From Kitasatospora acidiphila (GTDB lineage Bacteria; Actinomycetota; Actinomycetes; Streptomycetales; Streptomycetaceae): a DNA stretch of 64,000 nt. Below, piece by piece: positions 1-7,922 of the stretch. A program made the position numbers and the translations under genes. The first letter of the stretch is position 1, and every line of letters begins with the position of its first letter. The stretch is taken from positions 3,276,501 through 3,340,500 of the forward strand of contig NZ_VIGB01000003.1 of the NCBI RefSeq assembly GCF_006636205.1, written 5' to 3'. The notes under the pieces are model-generated. The model made no database searches. It worked only from the letters and a program-made list of their open reading frames with translations, and was not told where the DNA came from.

Positions 1-684
1 CAGCAACGGGACCGGCACCCCGGGGGCGCAGCAGTGCACCACCACCGGCACGTCCAGGCCCCGGACCAGCTCCCGCAGCACCTCCTCGGCCAGCTGCCGG
101 TCCACCGAGCGCAGCCGCTGGAAACCGCTGGCCGTCTTCACCTGCCCGGCCAGCACGGCGGGCAGCGAGGGCTCGTCCAGCTGCAGCACCAGCTGCGCAC
201 CGGGCACCCGCCTGCGGACGTCCGCCAGGTGCCGGCGCAGCCCCTCGGCCAGCGAGCCGGCGATGTCCCGGCAGGCACCCCGGTCGGCGAGCGCCTTCTC
301 GCCGTGCTTCAGCTCGATGCCCGAGGCCAGCGTCCACGGCCCGACCGCCTGGAGCTTGAGCGCCCCCTGGTACCCCTGGGTGAACTCCTCCAGCGCGTCC
401 AGGTCCTCGCCCAGCCACGAGTGCGCCCTGCGGGTGTCCCGGCCCGGCCGGTCGGCGAACCGCCAACCACTCGGCTGCACCTCGGCGAACAGCTCCACCA
501 GCAGGCCCGCCGAGCGCCCGATCATGTCGGCCCCGGGCCCGCGCGCCGGCAGCTCGGGCAGGAACGGCAGCTGCTCGAGCGCACCGGTCGAGGTCTTCGC
601 AGCCTCCCGGGCATCGGTACCCGGCATCGAGCCGATACCGGTGGCGGCGCCGAGCAGGTCGGGGAAGGGGAACGTGGTGGTCAC
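1..684 (-). CDS. Cobalamin-independent methionine synthase-like protein (partial, C-terminus outside window)
   Basis: The first 228 codons are visible; the gene runs off the left edge. Translation from GTG at 684 gives an N-terminus with GIGSMPGTDAREA near residue 17, the signature of the stand-alone MetE C-terminal-domain proteins (UROD/MetE barrel). The later LQLDEPSLPAV and VVVHCCAPG segments also fit that family. In full MetE enzymes this fold binds homocysteine and zinc and transfers a methyl group. The short actinobacterial paralogues are of unproven activity. In streptomycetes such a gene commonly sits near mnmA, as here. The zinc ligands further downstream cannot be checked. Confidence 0.8.
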   Translation of the reverse strand, partial: MTTTFPFPDLLGAATGIGSMPGTDAREAAKTSTGALEQLPFLPELPARGPGADMIGRSAGLLVELFAEVQPSGWRFADRPGRDTRRAHSWLGEDLDALEEFTQGYQGALKLQAVGPWTLASGIELKHGEKALADRGACRDIAGSLAEGLRRHLADVRRRVPGAQLVLQLDEPSLPAVLAGQVKTASGFQRLRSVDRQLAEEVLRELVRGLDVPVVVHCCAPGVPVPLL

Positions 685-806
685 GCCCGGCAGCCTACGG
701 GAGTTCCGGGCCTCCCAGCAGTCCGGCCGGCCGCAGACGCTCCCGCCGCCCGACGCGCGGTTGCGCGGGCCCCGGGGCCGGCAGCTCCGCTGGTCCAGTG
801 CAGCCG

Positions 807-1637
807 TCAGGCGGACTTCGCCTTCTGCTGGAACTGGGAGTAGTCGATCACCTGGTCGGCCGGCGGCGCCTGGACGTCGAGGGGCTTGTTGAAGTCACCG
901 AGGTCCATCGTGCCCGGGTCGCTGTCGTTGCTCTCCACGCGCAGCAAGTAGGGCTGGCCCTGGGTGGCGATGTAGAGGGTGCTGCGACTGCCGCCGTCGG
1001 AGACCAGGAGACTGATGACGGGGGTGCCCTTGATCGTGGTGGGGTCGCCCACGATGGCGTTGGTGCCGTCCTTGGAGAAGCTGTCGGCCATGTCCGAGAT
1101 GAGGCCGCACATGCCGACCGTCTCCTGGAGGTCGGGGTCGGCGTCGCCGCCGGTCAACCAGCGGCCTTTGAAGAGCTCGGCGACAGCGGGACCGGAGTCC
1201 GGCACGCCCGCCTGCTTGGCCATGCTCTGCCAGACGGCCGCGTCGGGGCGCACCCATGTGCCGGCGCTGTTGTGGAGGACGTCCATCGCGCCGGTCCCGC
1301 TGACGGTGACCTTGCCCGTGCAGTCCTTGGCCTTGTCAGCCGAGAGGTCGAGGGTGACCTGCTGGCCGTCCGATGTGGCGGTGCCGGACACGTGCATCGA
1401 GCTGAGCCCGCTCATCACCTTGCCGCTCGCGTGGAGGATCTGCCTGGCCGACAGATGGTAGGGGTCCAGTCCGGAGGCGGTCGCGGAGGCCGAGGCCGAG
1501 ACCGAGGACGACGCGGTCGCGGAGACCGGGGCGGCGGCCTGGCCGGACGACCCGCCCTTGGCGCCTCCGCACGCGGTGACCGTGCCGGCCAGGGCGATGC
1601 ACAACACGGCGGAGTGGACGAGGCGGTGGGAGAACAT
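807..1637 (-). CDS. Secreted lipoprotein, paralogue A of a local family
   Basis: This 276-residue protein has a lipoprotein signal peptide. Basic residues R5, H7 and H8 precede a hydrophobic core, and the lipobox VTAC puts the lipidated cysteine at position 23. A Ser/Ala-rich linker follows. The mature domain shares with the genes at 4065 and 5002 the landmarks GTWVRPDAAVWQSMA, ELFKGRWLTG, a conserved MCG, QPYLLRVES and a C-terminal PLDVQAPPADQVIDYSQFQQK. The overall pattern (about 240 residues, one Cys pair, beta-rich) recalls the LppX/LprAFG fold of lipid-carrying lipoproteins; that is inference. The ATG is preceded by GAAGGATCGCG as ribosome-binding site. Confidence 0.8.
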   Translation of the reverse strand: MFSHRLVHSAVLCIALAGTVTACGGAKGGSSGQAAAPVSATASSSVSASASATASGLDPYHLSARQILHASGKVMSGLSSMHVSGTATSDGQQVTLDLSADKAKDCTGKVTVSGTGAMDVLHNSAGTWVRPDAAVWQSMAKQAGVPDSGPAVAELFKGRWLTGGDADPDLQETVGMCGLISDMADSFSKDGTNAIVGDPTTIKGTPVISLLVSDGGSRSTLYIATQGQPYLLRVESNDSDPGTMDLGDFNKPLDVQAPPADQVIDYSQFQQKAKSA

Positions 1638-1673
1638 CGCGATCCTTCGACTGGACTACTGGCCGGTGTGACC

Positions 1674-1692
1674 AGAAGAGGATCAGTATGCA
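1674..1692 (-). promoter_or_regulatory. Conserved upstream block of lipoprotein A
   Basis: Reading the minus strand, TGCATACTGATCCTCTTCT lies about 37 bp before the ATG at 1637. Nearly the same block (TGCATACTGTGATCCTTCT) lies about 49 bp before paralogue C. CATACT could serve as a -10 hexamer. Conservation of a non-coding stretch between two paralogues is seen directly; the promoter role is inferred. Confidence 0.45.
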
Positions 1693-1739
1693 GATTGTCA
1701 GACTACGCGTGATCGAATTCGAGGCAGCAGTGATTGACG

Positions 1740-2411
1740 TCAGCTCCCCAACAACCCCGCCAGGCGAGCCCGGTACAGCACCGCCACGGTGAAGCCGTCG
1801 GTGATCCGGCCGTCGGCCACCAGGCGTTCGGCCTCGGCGAACGAGAACCGCACCGCCCGCCGGATGCCCTCGGCGTGCTCCACCTCGCCGTGGCCGGTCA
1901 ACCGGGCCGCGTAGAGCACCACATGGCCGGCCACCAGGCCGGTGTCGGGGTGCAGCCGGCCCAGTGGCAGCAGTTCGTCGGCCCGGGCGCCGAGTTCCTC
2001 GGCCAGTTCGCGGCGGGCGTTCTGCTCGTCGTCGGCGCCCGGTTCGCCGTAGCCGCGCGGCGCCTCCAGGTGCCAGGAGCGGGTGGCGTGCCGGTAGTGC
2101 TCCAGCAGCAGCACGCCGTCCGGCAGCACCGGCAGCACCACCACGCCCGGTGCCCCGGCGGTGCCCAGCATCCTCAGGTGCAGGCCGAGGCCGCCGCCGG
2201 GGAAGCGCACCGGGTCGCGCAGCAGGGTGACGTACGGGTCGGCGTACACCACCCCGGACTGCGCGGCGGCCACCGGTGCCGTACCGCCGCGGTCGCGCAC
2301 CGCCTGCTCGGCCGCGGCGGCCTCGGCCGGCGTGGTGAGGATCTGGATGCCGTCGGGGTCGTTGCGGAACAGCTCGGGCCGGTCGGTGCGGAGCTGGGCG
2401 TAGCGGTCCAT
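1740..2411 (-). CDS. NUDIX hydrolase
   Basis: This is a 223-residue protein starting MDRYAQLRTDRPELF. The Nudix region runs from about residue 135 (GYGEPGADDEQNARRELAEE, then LGA). The REL-A-EE-LGA core that binds catalytic metal is intact, but the upstream glutamate of the G-x5-E spacing is alanine. It resembles ADP-ribose/ADP-sugar pyrophosphatases that hydrolyse nucleoside diphosphates linked to another moiety, and the substrate cannot be read from the sequence. It lies 80 bp downstream of the 509-residue unknown gene in the same direction, so the two are probably cotranscribed. The pair splits an array of lipoprotein paralogues. Confidence 0.85.
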   Translation of the reverse strand: MDRYAQLRTDRPELFRNDPDGIQILTTPAEAAAAEQAVRDRGGTAPVAAAQSGVVYADPYVTLLRDPVRFPGGGLGLHLRMLGTAGAPGVVVLPVLPDGVLLLEHYRHATRSWHLEAPRGYGEPGADDEQNARRELAEELGARADELLPLGRLHPDTGLVAGHVVLYAARLTGHGEVEHAEGIRRAVRFSFAEAERLVADGRITDGFTVAVLYRARLAGLLGS

Positions 2412-2491
2412 GGATGTCCTTTCCTGCCTGCCGTCCATGGTGCCCGCTGCACCCGCTCCGCATCCGGGAGTTGACCTCGAGTTGCCCCGGG

Positions 2492-4021
2492 TCAGCCGAC
2501 TCGCTCCGGCTCGGCCAGCTCGGCGGCCTCGGCCCGGCCGCCCACCGCCCCGACCTCGGTGAACCCGGCCAGTCGCAGATCCGCGATCAGCGCCTCCCAC
2601 TGCCGTAGCCCGCTGCCCGGGAACCGCCCCTCGATCACCCGCAGGCTGCTGTCCAGCCGGGCCTGCTCGGCGCGGCCCACCTGCCGGTTGACCAGCAGCC
2701 GGACCACCACCGGCGCGGCCCGGTTGGCGAACGCCCGGGTGACCTCGCCGAGGATCTCGAACGCCGGATTGGCGCCCAGCAGCACCCGGACCCCGGCGTT
2801 GGCCACCTCGACCAGCAGCTCCACCGTCGGCATCCATCGCGCCATCCGGGCGGCCACCCGCCGCTTGGACACCAGCGAACTGGCCTCCCGGAGCATCTCC
2901 ACATAGGCGGCGACCACGGCCGGCGCACCGTGCTCGGGGTCGGCGAACCGGGCCGGCTCGGCCACCAGGGGGTCGGTGAGCAGCCCCTGGAGCCGGGCCA
3001 GGTAGCGGCGCCACTGCGGGGTGCCGCGCAGCGCCAGCACGTCCGTCAGCGTGAGTTCGGCGAACGATTCGACGAACAGGCCTTCCTGGACCACCTCGAA
3101 GGCGGTGCGGCGGACGATCTCCACCAGCTGCCCGGGCGCCAGGTCCCGTCCGGGCGTCTGCCGCTTCAGGTGCCACTCCTGCAGCGCGGAGCGGGGCGGC
3201 GAGCCCTGCGGGGTGAGGGCGTAGGCGCCGAGGCGGTCGGCCAGGTTGACGTTGTAGGCGAGGTCGATCAGCTGCTTGATCTCGGCGCCGAACTCCCTGG
3301 TCCGGTCGTAGCCGCGGTCCGCCGGGTTGGCGCCGTCGGTCACCACGAAGTGCCGGTAGATGTCGTCGCGCAGCACCAGGCCGGTCTCCCGGATCCGGGT
3401 GTTGCAGAAGTCCGCCACGTCCAACAGCCGCTCGCGCAGCCGCTCCTGGCGCTCCGCCGGCACCTCGAGGACACGGGCCAGTGCGGGCACGTCGATCAGG
3501 TTGAGGTCGTGCGCGTAGCGGGAGAACTCCCGGCCGAGCGCCTGCGCGTCCTCCGCGTTGGCGGCGTCGTCCCAGTCCATCCGCAGGCAGCTCAGCCGGG
3601 TCTCCTGGCAGACCCGGCTCCAGCCCTGCCAGCCGGCGCCGTCCACCCCGAACCACGGCTCCTGCACCGGGGAGGACTCGTTCCAGAGGAAGGGGATCAG
3701 GACGCCGTCGGCCAGCAGCCGCTTGAACGCCTCGCGCTGCGGGGAGTCGTTCAGGTAGTCACGCGCCACGGCCGGGTTGTTGTAGAGGTAGGCCCGGTTG
3801 ACCACCGTCTGCTCGCCGTTGACCAGGGCCCGCACGTACTCGGCCCGGACCCGCTCGTCCTGCCTGCGCAGCGCGGCCCTGGCGGAGAGCCGCCCGTCCC
3901 ACAGGCCGCGCAGTTCCGGGGTGGCGAGCCACTGGTTGTCGAGGGCCTGGGCTATGACCGGCACCTGCTTCAGGCCGTCCGGCCCGATAGGTTCGAAGTC
4001 GACGTTCGCCTCGCTGGACAT
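2492..4021 (-). CDS. Hypothetical protein, 509 residues, family not recognised
   Basis: I do not recognise this family. The protein appears soluble, with no signal peptide or membrane segment. It is rich in Arg, Glu, Ala and Leu and likely all-alpha, with many aromatic residues in the first 150 positions (PFLWNESSPVQEPWFGVDG, GWQGWSRVCQETRLSCLRMDWDD). A central segment (FCNTRIRETGLVLRDDIYRHF) and a helical half (about 280-480) with repeated VEL-, VARMARW- and VVVRLLV-type helices follow. The ATG at 4021 lies in a context without strong alternatives. Codon bias is typical of the host. It precedes the NUDIX gene by 80 bp, which suggests linked function, but nothing identifies the reaction. Confidence 0.8.
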   Translation of the reverse strand: MSSEANVDFEPIGPDGLKQVPVIAQALDNQWLATPELRGLWDGRLSARAALRRQDERVRAEYVRALVNGEQTVVNRAYLYNNPAVARDYLNDSPQREAFKRLLADGVLIPFLWNESSPVQEPWFGVDGAGWQGWSRVCQETRLSCLRMDWDDAANAEDAQALGREFSRYAHDLNLIDVPALARVLEVPAERQERLRERLLDVADFCNTRIRETGLVLRDDIYRHFVVTDGANPADRGYDRTREFGAEIKQLIDLAYNVNLADRLGAYALTPQGSPPRSALQEWHLKRQTPGRDLAPGQLVEIVRRTAFEVVQEGLFVESFAELTLTDVLALRGTPQWRRYLARLQGLLTDPLVAEPARFADPEHGAPAVVAAYVEMLREASSLVSKRRVAARMARWMPTVELLVEVANAGVRVLLGANPAFEILGEVTRAFANRAAPVVVRLLVNRQVGRAEQARLDSSLRVIEGRFPGSGLRQWEALIADLRLAGFTEVGAVGGRAEAAELAEPERVG

Positions 4022-4064
4022 ACGAGCGACTCTATCGGGCCGCAGTGACGGTCCGTCAGGCTTT

Positions 4065-4901
4065 TCAGACGGAGTTCACCTTCTGCTGGAAGGTGCCGCT
4101 GTCGATCACCTGGTCCGCCGGCCGGGCCTGGATGTCCAGCGGCTTGTCGTAGTCGCTGAGGTCCACGATGCCGCCGTCCGAGCCGTTGTTCACCACCCTG
4201 AGCAGGTACGGCTGCGCATCGGCCGCCGGATAGAGGACGGTGGGGCCGCTGTCATCGGTCACATTGACGACCAGCGCACGGGCGCCGTCGACGAAGGCGT
4301 AGTCGCCCTTGGTGGCGCTCGTCTTGGTGGAATCCTCGCCGAGGGCGTCGTCGATGCCCGCGAGCACGCCGCACATCTCGGCCATCCCCTTCAGGTCCGG
4401 GTCGTCCTGGGCGCCGGTCAGCCAGCGGCCCTTGAACAGCTCGGCGACGGCGTCCCCGGCCTGCGGGTTGCCCTTCTGGGTGGCCATGCTCTTCCAGTAC
4501 GTCGCGTCCGGCTTGATCCAGGTGCCGGTGCTGTTGTGGATCAGTTCGATCGAGCCGGTGTCACCAGCGGTCACGGTGCCCGTGCAGTTCTTGTTCTTGC
4601 CGGCGGACACGTCGAGGGTCATCTTCTGGCCGTCCGACATGGCGTAGCCGGCCACGTGCACGGAGCTGACCGTGCCCATCGTGGCCCTGATCCGGTCGAT
4701 GACCCGATCGGCCGACATGCTGCTCATGTCCGGGACGGACGGGGACGCGGCGGCTGAGGCGGATGCGCTCGCCGGGAAGGCGGCGGAAGCCGGGGCGGCC
4801 GCCTTGCCGGAGGAGCCCTGCGAGCCCCCGCACGCGGTGGCCCCGGCGGCCAGCACGGCACAGAGCACGGCGGAGGAGCGGGCGAGCCGGCTGGAGTACA
4901 C
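4065..4901 (-). CDS. Secreted lipoprotein, paralogue B
   Basis: A 278-residue lipoprotein starting at GTG 4901 (VYSSRLARSSAVLCAV...). This start is chosen because it gives a proper signal peptide ending in the lipobox GATAC, has AGAGGGATCACC just upstream, and aligns with the starts of paralogues A and C. The open frame extends further upstream, but only as a shadow of paralogue C. Shared family blocks are GTWIKPDATYWKSMA, ELFKGRWLTG, MCGVL and PLDIQARPADQVIDSGTFQQK. It lies downstream of paralogue C, from which it is separated by a strong hairpin. The function is unknown beyond membrane anchoring. Confidence 0.8.
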   Translation of the reverse strand: MYSSRLARSSAVLCAVLAAGATACGGSQGSSGKAAAPASAAFPASASASAAASPSVPDMSSMSADRVIDRIRATMGTVSSVHVAGYAMSDGQKMTLDVSAGKNKNCTGTVTAGDTGSIELIHNSTGTWIKPDATYWKSMATQKGNPQAGDAVAELFKGRWLTGAQDDPDLKGMAEMCGVLAGIDDALGEDSTKTSATKGDYAFVDGARALVVNVTDDSGPTVLYPAADAQPYLLRVVNNGSDGGIVDLSDYDKPLDIQARPADQVIDSGTFQQKVNSV

Positions 4902-4946
4902 GGTGATCCCTCTACTGAACGGCCTGCGCGGAACCTTCACGACGGG

Positions 4947-4983
4947 GACGGTCCGTCGGCTGCCTGCGCGCCGACGGACCGTC
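4947..4983. terminator. Perfect 14-bp inverted repeat between lipoproteins C and B
   Basis: The arms GACGGTCCGTCGGC (4947-4960) and GCCGACGGACCGTC (4970-4983) are perfectly complementary with a 9-base loop. It lies 19 bp past the stop of paralogue C, as expected of a terminator or mRNA-stabilising hairpin, without a marked U-tract. The 11-bp core GACGGTCCGTC also recurs beyond paralogue B near 4048. Confidence 0.7.
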
Positions 4984-5001
4984 ATGCCCACCTGCTCGCC
5001 G

Positions 5002-5802
5002 CTACACGGACGCCAGCTTCTTCTGGAACACGGTGTAGTCGATCGTCTGGTCTGCCGGCGGGGCCTGGACGGTGAACGGCTTGTTGAACTCGCTGAAGTC
5101 CATGGTGCCGCCGTCCGCACTCTTGTCCTCGATGCGCAGCGCGTAGGGCTGGCCCTGGGTGGCGACGTAGATGGTGCTGGGGCCGCTGTCGTCGGTCGTG
5201 CTGATGGGCAGGGCGGGGGTGCCGTTGACGGTGGTGGGGGCACCCTTGGTGGCGCCGGTCGACTTGGTGGTGTCGTCGGCGAAGTGCGGGAGCAGGCCGC
5301 ACATGGCGGCGATCTGCTGCATCTTCTGGTCGCCGGGAGGGGCGGTCACCCAGCGGCCGTTGAGGAGCTTGGCGATGGCGGGCCCCTGCTGCGCGTGGCC
5401 CTGCTGGGCGGCCATGGTCTGCCAGAACGCCGCGTCCGGCTTGATCCAGGTGTTGGTGCTGTTGTGGATCAGCTCCACGTTGCCGCTCGAGCCGATGCCC
5501 ATCGTGCCGGTGCAGTTCTGCTGCTTGTCCATCTGCAGCTTGAACGAGATCTTCTGGCCGTCCGAGTTCGTGGTTCCGGCCATCCGCGCCGACGTCAGGG
5601 CGGCCATCACCGTCCTGGCCTGGTCGGAGATCTGGTCGGCCGACATGGTGCTGAGGTCCGGGCCGGCCGGAGAAGCGGCCGCGGAGGCCGAGGCGGGAGC
5701 GGGCGCAGCCGAGTTGGTGGCGCCCTTCGACCCGCACGCGGTGGCCCCTACGGCGAGAGCGGCACAGAGCACAGCGGAGCGGACGAGCCGACTGGAAAGC
5801 AT
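5002..5802 (-). CDS. Secreted lipoprotein, paralogue C
   Basis: A 266-residue lipoprotein with signal peptide MLSSRLVRSAVLCAALAVG and lipobox ATAC. A short Ala/Ser/Pro linker follows, then the family domain: NTWIKPDAAFWQTMA, LLNGRWVTA, MCGLLPHF, QPYALRIED and FTVQAPPADQTIDYTVFQKK. It is the first gene of the C-B pair on the minus strand. TTGAAGGATCGTC precedes the ATG, and the conserved CATACT block lies about 49 bp upstream. An ancestral duplication of paralogues A, B and C is clear from the conserved blocks. LppX/LprG-like lipid binding is a possibility only. Confidence 0.8.
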   Translation of the reverse strand: MLSSRLVRSAVLCAALAVGATACGSKGATNSAAPAPASASAAASPAGPDLSTMSADQISDQARTVMAALTSARMAGTTNSDGQKISFKLQMDKQQNCTGTMGIGSSGNVELIHNSTNTWIKPDAAFWQTMAAQQGHAQQGPAIAKLLNGRWVTAPPGDQKMQQIAAMCGLLPHFADDTTKSTGATKGAPTTVNGTPALPISTTDDSGPSTIYVATQGQPYALRIEDKSADGGTMDFSEFNKPFTVQAPPADQTIDYTVFQKKLASV

Positions 5803-5850
5803 GACGATCCTTCAACGCAACAAGAACGGGTCCGACCAGATGGTCCGACA

Positions 5851-5869
5851 AGAAGGATCACAGTATGCA
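5851..5869 (-). promoter_or_regulatory. Conserved upstream block of lipoprotein C
   Basis: The minus strand reads TGCATACTGTGATCCTTCT, matching the block before paralogue A apart from a two-base indel. CATACT may be a -10 element shared by the two transcription units; paralogue B lacks it. Confidence 0.45.
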
Positions 5870-5901
5870 CATGGCCCACCGGCCCACCTGCACGAGGCCG
5901 G

Positions 5902-6896
5902 TCAGTGATCCAGCACCGGGCTTCCGCCACCGACCAGCCGCATTCGCTCCCGCCAGCCCGGGCGGGCCGGGGCGGGCTCGGGCGGCTGGACCGGTGACGC
6001 AGCGCGACACTCACCACACCGTTCCTCGTCCGCGATGACCCGGAACCCCCGCTCGCAGCCCGTGCACATCGCCAGCTTCAGCGGCACCCGGTCGGCCTCG
6101 TCCTCGGGCATCTTTTCCCGCAAGCGGTGCCGCACCAACGCCGCCGGGCACTTCACGTGCGGGGGTAGCCCGGCCGCCAGCGCGTACCGCAATCCTGCCG
6201 CGCTGACGCCTCTGGCCAGCCACTGGGCGGCCAACGGCGCCAGCCGGGCCGCCTCCGCCGACCCCAGCACCAGGCGCGCGTCCACCTTGCGCAGCGACAG
6301 CAGCACCCGCTCCGCCGCCTCGCAGTCGAGCAGCTCGCCTCGCGGGACCGGGAGGGGGGAAGACGTCTGCTCCCCCAGTGTTCCTTCCGCAGGGAGGGCG
6401 GTGCCGGGCGACGGGGAGTCGGGTGGGCCGACCTCCTGTGATCCGGCACCCGGTGCACCGTCGGCTTCGCCCTCAGCGGAGACGGTGGCGGACACCGAGA
6501 CCTCTGCCGGGCCAACTCTCCCCGCCGTGGCGCCGGCAATGTTCCTGACACCCCCGACCCCCGCCGCTGCGCGAAGATCCCCGCCGCCTCCTCCGCCCGC
6601 AGCGGCACGCTCGACACCAGCGACTCCGACCGCACCTGCCCGGCCGCGTTCCGCCACTTCGTCGAGTGCAGCAGCCCCTTCTTCCCCAGCTGCCGCCGCG
6701 CCCGGTCCGCGGTGATCCGACCACCCGTCAACCCGGCGGCCAGCTCCGTCACCGTCGTCCCCCGCGCCGCCGCATCCGACAGCGCGAGCGCCCGAACCAG
6801 CAACCGGAAGGCAGCATCTGACAGCTCGTCATCCCAGATGTGCGCATTGGCGATCTGCGTGAAGGCGCGCGCAGGCGCGATAACATTCCTAAGCAT
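5902..6896 (-). CDS. HTH DNA-binding protein with C-terminal zinc ribbon, frameshifted as sequenced
   Basis: The N-terminal half (from ATG 6896, MLRNVIAPARAFTQIANAHIWDDELSDAAF...) and the C-terminal half (ending at 5902) lie in two frames of the minus strand. Together they make the usual streptomycete helix-turn-helix protein of about 330 residues. It has a winged-helix region with TVTELAAGLTGGRITADRARRQLGKKGLL, a Pro/Ser linker, a helical domain (RVLLSLRKVDARLVLGSAE) and a terminal zinc ribbon CTGCERGF...CGEC. The frames relate by one missing base somewhere in the linker (about 6450-6600); no slippery heptamer was seen there. GGAAAGG sits 9 bases before ATG 6896. Its targets are unknown; it may be a true pseudogene or a consensus error. 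Confidence 0.6.
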
Positions 6897-7119
6897 CCTC
6901 AGTGGCCTTTCCTTGAGCACCACTCGGCGGATGAAGAGCCCGGCCCAGGTGCGTCAACACCCGCCGGGCTCGCCCCTTTTCTGTTCGGGGGCGACCCGCT
7001 CCACCGCGCACGCTACCTCGCCCTCGCCTCGCCAAACGACCCTCGGCGATCGCGCGACCACCCTGCGCAACCACCCGTGCGCCCCCTCACGCCCCTTCGG
7101 CGCATACCGCAACAGCACC

Positions 7120-7352
7120 ACGTCAGTCCGCGAGCGGCTCGGGGACGTCGTCGGCACCACCGACTGCCTGGTCATCACCGGCCGCACCCATCTTCGTTTC
7201 GGCGAACGGGACGCGGCCAGGCAGCCTTCGAGCGCGCGCTCCACCTCGCTCGCGAACACCGTCTGGATGCCTACATCGACCAAGCTCGTGAGGGACTCGA
7301 TGCCGTTCGGGAGGTGACGTCGCTCGGGCAGGGCTTGGCCATGCCGACTTGA
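7120..7352 (+). pseudogene. Remnant of a TPR-type transcriptional regulator C-terminus
   Basis: One frame reads RERLGDVVGTTDCLVITGR then THLRFGERDAA up to about 7216. The next reads AAFERALHLAREHRLDAYI then DQAREGLDAV to the stop at 7352. Joined by a single base, they resemble the last TPR repeat of actinobacterial XRE/SARP-type regulators (LG-x-RDAA-x-AAFERALALAREH). No start, DNA-binding domain or earlier repeats are found upstream, where the HTH gene leader lies. The assignment rests on pattern similarity only. Confidence 0.35.
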
Positions 7353-7408
7353 ACGAGCGAGCACGGCGAAACCGACGCCACCTCTCCGGCCGCCCTAGCA
7401 AGGGCTCG

Positions 7409-7606
7409 TCAGATCGCGCCGAACTCGCCGGCCTTCACGCCCGCCACGAAGGTGGCGAAACCGGCGGGGGTGAAGGTGAGGGCGGGGCCCTCGGGGTCCT
7501 TGGAGTCACGGACGGGCACCGCGCCCGGGATGTTGGCGGCCACCTCGACACAGTCGCCGCCATTGGTGCCGCTGTAGCTGGACTTGAACCACTCGGGGTT
7601 GATCAT
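7409..7606 (-). CDS. DUF397 domain protein (copy 1)
   Basis: A 65-residue protein, MINPEWFKSSYSGTNGGDCV..., with the DUF397 hallmarks WFKSSYS, CVEVA, VRDSKDPEGP and a C-terminal F-x-x-FV-x-GVKAGEF. AGGGGAACCCG precedes the ATG. DUF397 proteins are small actinobacterial partners of neighbouring XRE (Scr1/WhiJ-like) regulators and modulate development or antibiotic production. It is about 80 percent identical by eye to the copy at 7728. It lies beyond that gene's terminator hairpin, so it needs its own promoter or readthrough. Confidence 0.9.
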   Translation of the reverse strand: MINPEWFKSSYSGTNGGDCVEVAANIPGAVPVRDSKDPEGPALTFTPAGFATFVAGVKAGEFGAI

Positions 7607-7682
7607 CGGGTTCCCCTCTACTGGCGGCGGGCCGTCAGCCGCGTTCTACCCATACGGCGAGCGCAGGCAACTCCCCGGGTAG

Positions 7683-7727
7683 CACAAAGCCCCTGCGGAG
7701 CCGTCGGTGGCTGCACAGGGGCTTGTG
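7683..7727 (-). terminator. Hairpin downstream of the XRE-DUF397 pair
   Basis: CACAAAGCCCCTG (7683-7695) pairs with CAGGGGCTTGTG (7716-7727) with one bulged base. It starts immediately after the DUF397 stop at 7728 on the minus strand. It is a likely terminator separating the two DUF397 genes. Confidence 0.6.
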
Positions 7728-7922
7728 TCAGATCGCGCCGAACTCGCCGCCCTTCACGCCCGCCACGAAGGCGGCGAAGCCGGCGGGAGTGAAAGTGAGG
7801 GACGGGCCCTCGGGGTCCTTGGAGTCACGGACGGGGATGACGCCGGGGACGTTGGCGGCCACCTCGACACAGGCGCCACCGTTGTCGCTGTAGCTGGACT
7901 TGAACCACTTGAGGTCGCTCAC
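7728..7922 (-). CDS. DUF397 domain protein (copy 2), partner of the XRE regulator
   Basis: A 64-residue DUF397 protein, MSDLKWFKSSYSDNGGACV..., with VRDSKDPEGP and FAAFVAGVKGGEFGAI. Its start overlaps the stop of the XRE gene by 4 bp (7919-7922), which indicates translational coupling. By analogy with the WhiJ/Scr1 systems it should bind or counteract the adjacent regulator. The near-duplicate at 7409 suggests a recent tandem duplication. Confidence 0.92.
   Translation of the reverse strand: MSDLKWFKSSYSDNGGACVEVAANVPGVIPVRDSKDPEGPSLTFTPAGFAAFVAGVKGGEFGAI

Noticed and set aside
4044..4060. TGACGGTCCGTCA palindrome past lipoprotein B as a terminator
   Set aside because: Only a 6-bp stem with a one-base centre, too tight for an RNA hairpin; noted as an echo of the 4947-4983 element.
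4902..5243. N-terminal extension of lipoprotein B to 392 residues
   Set aside because: The extension is a shadow of lipoprotein C and would bury the signal peptide; GTG 4901 aligns with the paralogues.
6954..7364. A 136-codon minus-strand open frame
   Set aside because: No ribosome-binding site or family features; the opposite strand carries the better-supported TPR remnant.
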